Notes under the pieces: generated by a model | The model's database searches: none | Told to the model about the DNA's origin: nothing | What the model saw: the letters and a program-made list of their open reading frames with translations, nothing else | NCBI GenBank assembly: GCA_017861415.1 | Contig: JAGFXS010000072.1 | Span: forward strand, 1 to 7,059 | Origin: Bacillota bacterium | Lineage (GTDB): Bacteria; Bacillota; Clostridia; Oscillospirales; Oscillospiraceae | DNA length: 7,059 bases | Direction of reading: 5' to 3' | Shown here: positions 1 through 6,166 of the stretch, piece after piece | Position numbering within the stretch: position 1 is the first letter of the stretch | Layout of the letters: every line of letters begins with the position of its first letter | Program-made: the position numbers and the translations under genes

Positions 1-683
1 CGGTACCCCTCCTGGGCAAGGGTGCGCACTTCCTCCACAATTTGCTCCGGATCTCGGCTGCGCTCCCGCCCTCTGACATAGGGAACGATGCAGTAGGTAC
101 AGAAGTTATTGCAGCCGTACATAATGGAGACCCAGGCCTTCACCTGGTTCTGCCGCAGGACAGGCAACCCCTCCGCAATGGTGCCGGCCTGATCCTCTGT
201 CTCAAAGAGACGCTGATCCGTCCGCAGTACCGTGTGGAGAAGCTCTGGAAACTTCCACAGCATGTGGGTGCCGAACACCAGGTCCACATGAGGGAAGGAC
301 TTTTTTAATTTTTCCGCCACAGAGGGCTCTTGGGCCATGCAGCCGCAGACGCAGATGATCTTTCCGGGATTGCGCCGCTTGGTGTGAACCAGTGCGCCCA
401 CGTTGCCGTAAACCCGGTTTTCCGCGTTTTCCCGCACGGCGCAGGTGTTGAGAATGACCACATCCGCCTCTTCCTCGTCCCCGGTGAAGCCGTAGCCCAT
501 GCGAGAGAGAAAGCCCCGCAGCCGCTCGGAATCCGCCTCGTTTTGCTGGCAGCCGTAGGTATCTACGCAGGCCAGACGCTCCCCCGGGCGCTTCTGATCC
601 AGCAAGGCGCGGACTTCATCGCAATGAGTCAGCTGAAGGGCAACGTCTTGGGGGTCAATACGCTTTGTTTCCTGTCTTGTCAT
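1..683 (-). CDS. miaB: MiaB, tRNA-2-methylthio-N6-dimethylallyladenosine synthase (N-terminal 227 residues; partial)
   Basis: MiaB is a cytoplasmic radical-SAM enzyme that adds a methylthio group to N6-isopentenyladenosine at position 37 of tRNAs reading UNN codons. The reading frame is open from the ATG at 683 to the window edge, so it has no stop here. Residues about 38-140 form the UPF0004 domain, with three cysteines that would bind the auxiliary 4Fe-4S cluster: C45 in DTYGCQQNEADSE, C81 in NTCAVRENAENR and C115 in CVCGCMAQ. The radical-SAM core starts about residue 182 with C191, C195 and C198 in YGCNNFCTYCIVPY, followed by VRGRERSR, which is very typical of MiaB rather than MtaB or RimO. 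The family is usually about 440-480 residues, so roughly half, including the TRAM domain, lies to the left. A GGAGG at 688-692 sits 4 nt before the ATG. The gene is divergent from the SLH gene and has its own promoter. Confidence 0.96.
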   Translation of the reverse strand, partial: MTRQETKRIDPQDVALQLTHCDEVRALLDQKRPGERLACVDTYGCQQNEADSERLRGFLSRMGYGFTGDEEEADVVILNTCAVRENAENRVYGNVGALVHTKRRNPGKIICVCGCMAQEPSVAEKLKKSFPHVDLVFGTHMLWKFPELLHTVLRTDQRLFETEDQAGTIAEGLPVLRQNQVKAWVSIMYGCNNFCTYCIVPYVRGRERSRDPEQIVEEVRTLAQEGY

Positions 684-714
684 AGTTCCTCCGGGTTATT
701 CATTCGATTTTGCA

Positions 715-743
715 ATTATACCAGTTTTCGTCGGAAAATACAA
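715..743 (-). promoter_or_regulatory. Predicted sigma-A promoter of miaB (extended -10)
   Basis: On the minus strand a perfect TATAAT (715-720) is preceded by TGG, giving the extended -10 form TGnTATAAT. A weak -35, TTGTAT (738-743), lies exactly 17 bp upstream. Transcription would start near 708, leaving a leader of about 25 nt that contains the GGAGG site. The extended -10 probably compensates for the poor -35. Confidence 0.75.
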
Positions 744-774
744 CCGCCCCGCCCCTTACTTCCAGCAATTTACC

Positions 775-803
775 TTGACTTGCTTTCCAAGGTCTTATAA
801 AAT
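775..803 (+). promoter_or_regulatory. Predicted sigma-A promoter of the SLH-protein gene
   Basis: TTGACT (775-780) and TAAAAT (798-803) each match the consensus at five of six positions and are separated by 17 bp. Start of transcription is expected near 810, giving a leader of about 60 nt before the ATG at 871. It lies back to back with the miaB promoter, with only about 30 bp between the two -35 boxes. Confidence 0.75.
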
Positions 804-854
804 ATGAACCGAAAGAAATTTGTCGAACCCACACTTTCCGGATCGTCACAACTT

Positions 855-860
855 AAGGAG
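855..860 (+). promoter_or_regulatory. Ribosome binding site fixing the start of the SLH-protein gene
   Basis: AAGGAG ends 10 nt before the ATG at 871. It lies downstream of an alternative TTG start at 820 and so supports the shorter protein, whose N-terminus is a clean signal peptide. Confidence 0.8.
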
Positions 861-870
861 ACTTGCTGTC

Positions 871-1908
871 ATGAAGCGAACCCGATTTGCCGCTGCCGCT
901 GCGGCGGTTATTATGACCTTTGCCCTATTCGCTCCCGCCGTCGCAGCCGATGAGACGACAACGCCCGAGGCCTATGCTGCGGACGTCCTCTATCAATTGG
1001 GCCTGTTTCAGGGCGTGGGCACTGATGAAAATGGTCAGCCCAATTTTGATCTGAACCGGACACCCACCCGACAGGAAGCTGTCACCATGCTGGTCCGGCT
1101 GTTGGGGAAGGATGCCGAGGCCAAGGCCGGCTCTTATAAGATCCCCTTTACCGACGTGGCCGACTGGGCGAAGCCATATGTAGGCTACGCCTATGCCAAC
1201 AAGCTCACCCTGGGTACCGGCGCTACCACCTTCGGCGGAGCCGACACGGTGACTCCCGCCCAGTACCTTACCTTTGTCCTCCGCGCTCTGGGCTACAGCT
1301 CTCAGGAGGATTTTGAGTGGAATGCAGCTTGGGAGCTCTCCGATGCCCTAGAGATCACTTACGGAGAGTATACCGCCGAAACCAAAAGCTTTACCCGTGG
1401 TAATGTAGCCATGATCTCCGCCTCCGCGCTGGGCGGCACTATGAAGAACACCGGACTAACCCTTCTCACGTTCCTGAAGGACGCGGGCGCCCTGAAGAAA
1501 ACCGATCTGGTTCTCATGAACTTTGAGGTGGTCTCCGCCAAGACCAACGAGCTGGATATTGCCTTCTTCCCCATACCGGGAAGCCCCAATACTTACACCG
1601 TTTTTCAAGTCAACAGCGCCACCATCAACGGGCAAACAGCTAAGCTGGATCAGGCCACCAACACCAAGGCAGCTTACGCCAAAAACAAGGAGCTGGAGTC
1701 CCTGTATCCCGGCGCCTTTAACTACACCGTGATCTCCTATCAGGAAGAAGCCGCCTTGGGCGCCGCCACCCAGTTCTACGATTCCCCCTGGGGACAGAAG
1801 TTCCCTCTCCTACTGGTAACCTTTGACTGTACCGCCACCCTCCCCGACGGTCGGACGGTCCCCGAGACTTTTACCGAGGCTATCTACCTCGACAATTATG
1901 GGCAGTAA
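871..1908 (+). CDS. Secreted S-layer homology (SLH) domain protein with unrecognised C-terminal region
   Basis: This predicted exported protein of 345 residues was probably anchored to, or associated with, the cell wall through SLH repeats, which in known proteins bind pyruvylated wall polymers. Residues 1-26 form a signal peptide: MKRTR, a hydrophobic alanine-rich core, then APAVAA with likely cleavage near 25/26 and no lipobox cysteine. Residues about 36-84 are SLH-like (LGLFQGVGT, then TPTRQEAVTMLVRLLGK). Residues about 90-142 form the best repeat (FTDVADWAKPYVGYAYANK to LTFVLRALGY). Residues about 151-203 look like a third, decayed repeat (WELSDALEIT, FTRGNVAMISASAL). The last 140 residues or so are not a family I recognise; they are rich in alternating beta-type stretches and end TEAIYLDNYGQ. 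The ATG at 871 was chosen because of AAGGAG upstream and the signal peptide. The gene has its own promoter and ends at a hairpin, so it is probably monocistronic. SLH identity is secure; the specific role is unknown. Confidence 0.9.
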   Translation: MKRTRFAAAAAAVIMTFALFAPAVAADETTTPEAYAADVLYQLGLFQGVGTDENGQPNFDLNRTPTRQEAVTMLVRLLGKDAEAKAGSYKIPFTDVADWAKPYVGYAYANKLTLGTGATTFGGADTVTPAQYLTFVLRALGYSSQEDFEWNAAWELSDALEITYGEYTAETKSFTRGNVAMISASALGGTMKNTGLTLLTFLKDAGALKKTDLVLMNFEVVSAKTNELDIAFFPIPGSPNTYTVFQVNSATINGQTAKLDQATNTKAAYAKNKELESLYPGAFNYTVISYQEEAALGAATQFYDSPWGQKFPLLLVTFDCTATLPDGRTVPETFTEAIYLDNYGQ

Positions 1909-1927
1909 GCCTGATTTGCGCCAGTTC

Positions 1928-1962
1928 AAAGCGCCGGAATCCTATTGGATTCCGGCGCTTTT
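1928..1962 (+). terminator. Intrinsic terminator hairpin between convergent genes (probably bidirectional)
   Basis: A perfect 12-bp GC-rich stem (1931-1942 with 1947-1958) is extended by three A-T pairs (1928-1930 with 1959-1961) around a TATT loop. It starts 19 nt after the SLH-gene stop and, on the other strand, 4 nt after the ATPase stop. On the plus strand the stem runs into TTTT then GCTTC; on the minus strand it runs into TTT then GAAC. Both T tracts are short, but the symmetry and position fit termination from both sides. Confidence 0.8.
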
Positions 1963-1965
1963 GCT

Positions 1966-4638
1966 TCAGCGGCGAACCTTCCCCCCCTTTTTTTCTTTTA
2001 GAATCTCATGAAACCGTTCCTCAATCCGGTTTCGTGTGTCCGAAATTCGCCGAAACGCCTTAACGATCTCGCAGATCACTAGAGGTGACAGCGCCAAAAT
2101 CCAGACGGCCAGCCATTCCATTCGGTCAAGAGGCACCACGGAAAACAGCTCCATCAGGGGGGGGTAACAAAGCACCCCCATTTGAAGGATGAGGCCCACC
2201 ACAAAGGCCTTGTTCATGGCACCATTGGAGAATATCCCCATGCTTAGCAAAGACCGCGTCTCGCTACGAACATCAAAGGCATGACAGAGCTGAGAAAGGG
2301 TCAGGGTGGCGAAGGCCATGGTGTTGGCCACCTCAGGGCCGCCCAGATAGAAATATCCCAGCCCATAGGCAAGCAGCGTGAGTGCCCCTACCATAAATCC
2401 CTGCCATAACAGACGAAGAGAAAACCGTTTGTTAAAGAAATTCTCTCTGGCGTCCCGAGGCTTCTTCTCCATGACGTCCTCCTCCACGGGCTCCATCCCG
2501 AGCGCCAGGGCAGGCAGGGAGTCCGTTACCAGATTCAGCCACAGAAGCTGAACCGGTTGGAGGGGCATGTGAGTAAAGTGGCACAGGGTCGCAACAGAAA
2601 TGGTGATCATCTCCCCAATGTTGCAGGACAGTAAGTAATGGGTTGCCTTCTTGATGTTGGCGTAAATCCCCCGCCCTTGCTCCACCGCCCGCACCACGGA
2701 GGTGAAATTGTCGTCCATGAGGATCATAGCCGCCGCACCCTTCGCTACATCGGTGCCGGAGATGCCCATGGCGCAGCCGATATCCGCCGCCTTCAGCGCA
2801 GGGGCATCGTTGACCCCGTCTCCCGTCATAGCCACCACGCAGCCCCGCTTTTGCCAGGCCCGTACGATGCGCATCTTATGCTCCGGGGTCACCCGGGCAA
2901 AGACGGAAAACAAGTGGATGTCCTCCTCCAAATTCTCCTGGGGCAGAAAGTCCAGCCCCTCCCCGGTAATGGCCATATCCCCGGGGCGGTAGATATCAAG
3001 TTGTTTGGCAATAGCAACCGCCGTCTCCCGGTGATCTCCGGTGATCATCACAGGGCGAATACCGGCATCGTAGCAGCGGGCAACCGCCTCTCGCACCTCG
3101 GGACGTGGCGGGTCGATCATCCCCGCGAGGCCCACAAAGGTAAGGCCCTCCTCCGTCAAACTCTGAGGCTTTTGAGGAAAGTCCCGGTAGGCCACCGCTA
3201 GCACCCGCAGGGCACGGGCGGCCATGGCTCCATTCCTGCCGGCGATCCCTTCCGCCTCCGCGGCACTCATGAGGATGACCCCCCGGGCGGTCTTACGATG
3301 GGTACAGCGGGCCAGCACTACCTCTGGCGCGCCCTTTACCGCCAGACGCCATGTTCCTCCGGGAAGTTGATGCAGGGTGCTCATACGCTTCCGACTGGAA
3401 TCAAAGGGACACTCCGCCATCCTTGGCATGTCCCGCTCCAGCTGCTCCTTCCGAATTCCCTCCTCCATAGCCAGTGCCAGAAAGGCTTTTTCTGTGGGAT
3501 CTCCCGTAAGAATCGGCTCTTTGGCAGGCTCCCGCAGGATTTTGGCGTCATTACACAGCGAACCCAGGGTGAGGATTTCCCAGCGAACCTCCGCCTCCGG
3601 GGGCCAAACCTCCACGATGGTCATCCGATTCTGGGTGAGGGTGCCCGTCTTATCGGAGCAGATCACCGAGGCGCAGCCCAAGGTCTCCACCGCGGGGAGT
3701 TTTTTCACGATGGCATTATACTTCGCCATTCGCTGCACCCCCAGGGCCAGCACAATGGTCACCACCGCAGGCAGTCCCTCAGGAATGGCTGCCACCGCCA
3801 GAGAGACTGCGGTCATCAGCATGTCCAGCATGGGTCTGTGCTGCAAGAGTCCTACCCCGAAAAGCAGTGCACAGACAGCTAAGCAGACAAAGGATAACGC
3901 CTTGGAGATCTCCCCCATTCGGCGCTGTAGGGGCGTTTCTCCCTCCTCTTGGTGCAGAAGCAGGCCAGCAATGTGGCCAACCTCCGTCTCCATCCCCGTC
4001 TCGGTAACCACGGCAGCCCCCCGTCCATTGGTAATCACCGTGGCAGCCAGAAGCATATTCTTCCGGTCTCCGAGGACTGTTCCCGGGGGCAGTTTCTTTG
4101 CGGCATCCTTGGACACGGGAATGGACTCCCCTGTCATGGCGGACTCATCTACCATAAGTCCCGCCCCCCGAAGAAGGCGGGCATCCGCTGGAACATAGTC
4201 CCCGGCCTCCAGAAGAATGACATCGCCGGGGACCAGCGCCGTAGCGTCAACCCGGCGTTCCTTCCCGTCCCGCAGAACACGAGCCTGGGGCGATGCCAGC
4301 TTTTCCAGGGCCTCCAAGGCTTTATGGGCATGATCCTCCTGGGTGATGGAAATCACGGCATTCACCAGCACAATGAGAAGGATGATCCCCGCCTCAAAAA
4401 GATCCTCCCCGCCCCCCGTGCTTACAGAAAGCACCGCCGCGGCCAGCAGCACCAGAATCATCGGGTCCTTCATCTGGGCAAAGAACCGCCGAAGCAGCCC
4501 TTCCCTCTCACCCCGGCGGATTTGGTTGGGGCCATGTTCCCTCAGGCGACGTTCTGCCTCTGAGGAAGAAAGACCCTCCTCCCGGCTTTGAAGCCCATGG
4601 AGCACCTCCCCCGCCTCTTTGCTGTACCATGTACTCAT
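1966..4638 (-). CDS. P2-type Ca2+-translocating ATPase (PacL/YloB/PMCA-like)
   Basis: This 890-residue membrane pump uses ATP to export Ca2+ (possibly Mn2+) from the cytoplasm, forming an aspartyl-phosphate intermediate. Residues 1-70 form the cation-ATPase N-terminal domain. The actuator carries TGES at 169-172. The phosphorylated aspartate is D329 in DKTGTLTQN. The nucleotide domain has KGAPE at 435-439, and the P domain has TGD at 533-535 and TGDGVNDAP at 605-613. About ten membrane segments are visible: near 58-72, 82-98, 247-265, 273-296, 667-688, 693-714, 741-765, 770-790, 811-830 and 842-862. Ca2+ ligands known from SERCA are present: PEGLP at 286-290 (M4), N673 and E676 (M5), N702, T705 and D706 (M6). 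The M8 glutamate is Q783. Length and motifs are complete. The start is set by AAGGA at 4646-4650, 7 nt before the ATG. The C-terminus is basic and encoded by an A7G7 tract. Neighbouring terminators suggest a single-gene transcript. Ion specificity is inferred. Confidence 0.95.
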   Translation of the reverse strand: MSTWYSKEAGEVLHGLQSREEGLSSSEAERRLREHGPNQIRRGEREGLLRRFFAQMKDPMILVLLAAAVLSVSTGGGEDLFEAGIILLIVLVNAVISITQEDHAHKALEALEKLASPQARVLRDGKERRVDATALVPGDVILLEAGDYVPADARLLRGAGLMVDESAMTGESIPVSKDAAKKLPPGTVLGDRKNMLLAATVITNGRGAAVVTETGMETEVGHIAGLLLHQEEGETPLQRRMGEISKALSFVCLAVCALLFGVGLLQHRPMLDMLMTAVSLAVAAIPEGLPAVVTIVLALGVQRMAKYNAIVKKLPAVETLGCASVICSDKTGTLTQNRMTIVEVWPPEAEVRWEILTLGSLCNDAKILREPAKEPILTGDPTEKAFLALAMEEGIRKEQLERDMPRMAECPFDSSRKRMSTLHQLPGGTWRLAVKGAPEVVLARCTHRKTARGVILMSAAEAEGIAGRNGAMAARALRVLAVAYRDFPQKPQSLTEEGLTFVGLAGMIDPPRPEVREAVARCYDAGIRPVMITGDHRETAVAIAKQLDIYRPGDMAITGEGLDFLPQENLEEDIHLFSVFARVTPEHKMRIVRAWQKRGCVVAMTGDGVNDAPALKAADIGCAMGISGTDVAKGAAAMILMDDNFTSVVRAVEQGRGIYANIKKATHYLLSCNIGEMITISVATLCHFTHMPLQPVQLLWLNLVTDSLPALALGMEPVEEDVMEKKPRDARENFFNKRFSLRLLWQGFMVGALTLLAYGLGYFYLGGPEVANTMAFATLTLSQLCHAFDVRSETRSLLSMGIFSNGAMNKAFVVGLILQMGVLCYPPLMELFSVVPLDRMEWLAVWILALSPLVICEIVKAFRRISDTRNRIEERFHEILKEKKGGKVRR

Positions 4639-4695
4639 CTTTGAATCCTTCTTCCTTCCTGCGAACCTGACGGCAGGCTCGTCCTATGTTTCATC

Positions 4696-4767
4696 GTTCC
4701 GAAAATAGGATAGCGCTTTTCCTCCCACGATTCCTAGTTAATCTTGTAGCCCAGTCTCCCGCGGAAC
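4696..4767 (-). repeat. Small inverted repeats in the ATPase 5' leader
   Basis: Upstream of the ATPase start, a perfect 6-bp inverted repeat, gttccg (4696-4701) and cggaac (4762-4767), encloses a second 5-bp pair, tagga (4706-4710) and tccta (4732-4736). Together they could fold the leader RNA into a two-tier structure. The outer arm starts right after the T run of the foldase terminator. The arms are short enough to be chance, and I match this to no known riboswitch; in particular the conserved core of the yybP-ykoY manganese element is not evident. I also found no convincing -35/-10 pair in 4639-4767. Confidence 0.25.
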
Positions 4768-4801
4768 AAAAAAAGAGGAAGAGACCTTTGGTCTCTTCCT
4801 C
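4768..4801 (-). terminator. Intrinsic terminator of the foldase gene
   Basis: Read on the minus strand, a perfect 12-bp stem (4775-4786 with 4790-4801) with a three-base loop is followed directly by seven Ts (4768-4774 are A on the plus strand). It begins about 40 nt after the foldase stop codon. This is a textbook Rho-independent terminator and should separate foldase transcripts from the ATPase gene downstream. Confidence 0.92.
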
Positions 4802-4841
4802 GCTGCTATTGATCATCTTTGCCGGTTGCTCGGCGCGGGGT

Positions 4842-6083
4842 TTATTCCTGGGCTTCCGTTTGACCGGTCCCTGTTGCGCCACTTTCGGCTCCATCCCCTT
4901 CAGGCTGGGTCTCCGGTTCGTCAAAGAGGGCCCCCTCGTTCTGTCCGGTCTCCTCGGGCAAGTCCAATGTCTCCCGGTAAGCAAGCAGCTTTTCATAAAA
5001 GTCCTTGGCATCCAAAGCGTCAAATTCGGGGGTGGTCTCCACCTCTATGGTATCCAGACGCGCTTCCAAAAGGGCATCCATTTGGGTATTGCGCCAGGCG
5101 GTCAGGTATTCATCCAGAAAATCCTGCTTTTCCGTGGGATCCAGCCGCATGATGATGTGGAAGCCGAATTCGCTCTCCACCACATCGCTGACCTCTCCGT
5201 AACGAAGGGCCTGGGTTCCCTGGGTGAAGGCATCTACCATGGTAAGACCTAAGGCTTCGCCAAACACATAGCCGTCGGGATTGCGGGCCAAGCCCGAATC
5301 CTCACTGTATTCCTTCATCAGCTTATCGAACAGCTCGGGGGTATCGCCGCCCTCTCGCAGCTGCCGCCGCAGATCCTCTGCCAGAGCCCGCTGTTGGGCG
5401 ATTTTCTCCGCCGAGTAGGCACCCGTCTTTCCGTCCACACTGGGATCCCCCGTGAGCAGCAGAATATGCTTGGCAGACAAAATTCCCTGCTGCTCCACAT
5501 ACTCCCGGACGATTTCCCGGCTACCCTCCATGGTTCCGCCAGGCTGACCGTAGTGCTCCTCCAGCTTTTGATAGAGGACGCTGGCCCGGTTGGCCCGTTC
5601 CATTCCCTCCTCGGTGATGCACATAGCCAGCAGCGTGTTCTCGTAAGCCTCCTGGCCGCCCTCTTGATCCACCACCGTCTCTCGGTCTTTCTTATAAGCA
5701 GCCTTGTCCTCGCCGCCATAGGAAACCCCTTCTTCTCTGGCCATCTTCTCCACAGCATGCATCAGCATAGCCACACCCTTGGCTTGCTCCTTCAGCAAAC
5801 CCGCAGCCGTAGTGCCCTGCATCTCCTGTTCCCAGTCAATGCCGGGGTTCCCCATCATTTTGTAGTACCCGTCTATCTCCTCGGTGCGCTGAACCAACCA
5901 GAAGAGATAATCCTCCGCCGTGACTTCGTCTCCGTCCATGACAAAATAGACGGTATCTTTGCTGTAGCCCAGCACAGCCTCGACGGGGTCTACACCGGAA
6001 TCGCGAAAACCGCAGCCTGTCAACAAAGTCAGAAGAAGGACACACGCAGTTAAAAGACCTGCCGCCCTTTTGATTCGACTCAT
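4842..6083 (-). CDS. PrsA-like foldase lipoprotein, parvulin-type (PpiC) peptidyl-prolyl isomerase
   Basis: This 413-residue lipoprotein is predicted to sit on the outer face of the membrane and help exported proteins fold by cis-trans isomerisation of prolyl bonds. Residues 1-23 form a lipoprotein signal peptide ending in the lipobox LLTGC, so C24 would be lipidated. A SurA/PrsA-like helical chaperone region follows, from about 38 to 200 (VMDGDEVTAEDYLFWLVQ, then many charged helices). The PpiC rotamase domain spans about 203-313: SAKHILLL, FDKLMKEYSEDSG, NPDGYVFG, then GEVSDVVESEFGFHIIMRL. A further helical region is followed by an acidic tail rich in E, G, T and Q (about 377-413). AAGGAG at 6093-6098 lies 9 nt before the ATG at 6083; a TTG just upstream would add one residue and cannot be excluded. 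The gene has its own promoter and terminator. Whether the rotamase domain is catalytically active cannot be judged from sequence alone; some PrsA parvulin domains are dispensable. Confidence 0.9.
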   Translation of the reverse strand: MSRIKRAAGLLTACVLLLTLLTGCGFRDSGVDPVEAVLGYSKDTVYFVMDGDEVTAEDYLFWLVQRTEEIDGYYKMMGNPGIDWEQEMQGTTAAGLLKEQAKGVAMLMHAVEKMAREEGVSYGGEDKAAYKKDRETVVDQEGGQEAYENTLLAMCITEEGMERANRASVLYQKLEEHYGQPGGTMEGSREIVREYVEQQGILSAKHILLLTGDPSVDGKTGAYSAEKIAQQRALAEDLRRQLREGGDTPELFDKLMKEYSEDSGLARNPDGYVFGEALGLTMVDAFTQGTQALRYGEVSDVVESEFGFHIIMRLDPTEKQDFLDEYLTAWRNTQMDALLEARLDTIEVETTPEFDALDAKDFYEKLLAYRETLDLPEETGQNEGALFDEPETQPEGDGAESGATGTGQTEAQE

Positions 6084-6092
6084 CAATCCATT

Positions 6093-6098
6093 CTCCTT
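6093..6098 (-). promoter_or_regulatory. Ribosome binding site of the foldase gene
   Basis: AAGGAG is spaced 9 nt from the ATG at 6083 and 6 nt from the adjacent in-frame TTG at 6086. ATG is preferred because it is the stronger start codon. The choice changes the protein by one residue only. Confidence 0.75.
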
Positions 6099-6137
6099 TA
6101 ATAGAATGCTTTATGTTACCTTATTACCAATTTTTGT

Positions 6138-6166
6138 AGTATATCACGCCTAGGCTTCCGTTTCAA
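6138..6166 (-). promoter_or_regulatory. Predicted sigma-A promoter of the foldase gene, overlapping the end of the CofE-like gene
   Basis: On the minus strand TTGAAA (6161-6166) and TATACT (6138-6143) each match the consensus at five of six positions with a 17-bp spacer. TGA before the -10 makes it an extended -10. The -35 lies inside the last codons of the upstream CofE-like gene and the stop codon falls in the spacer. Transcription should start near 6131, leaving a leader of about 48 nt. Confidence 0.78.

Noticed and set aside
42..800. Plus-strand open frames at 42-308 and 330-800
   Set aside because: They are antisense to the clear miaB frame, or extend past its start, and encode nothing recognisable.
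820..870. Upstream TTG start adding 17 residues to the SLH protein
   Set aside because: It has no ribosome site, lies about 10 bases from the predicted transcription start, and would put a charged stretch ahead of a clean signal peptide. AAGGAG supports the ATG at 871.
2638..4591. Several long plus-strand open frames (for example 2638-3201, 3298-3882, 3377-4198, 3949-4563)
   Set aside because: They lie antisense to the ATPase, whose motifs are all intact. GC-rich codon use makes such open antisense frames common, and none shows a domain.
4639..4767. Manganese (yybP-ykoY) riboswitch before the cation ATPase
   Set aside because: The conserved core sequences of that element are not evident; only short inverted repeats are present.
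5394..6053. Plus-strand open frame antisense to the foldase, and another at 6261-6938 antisense to the CofE-like gene
   Set aside because: They have no recognisable domain and are composition-driven shadows of well-supported minus-strand genes.
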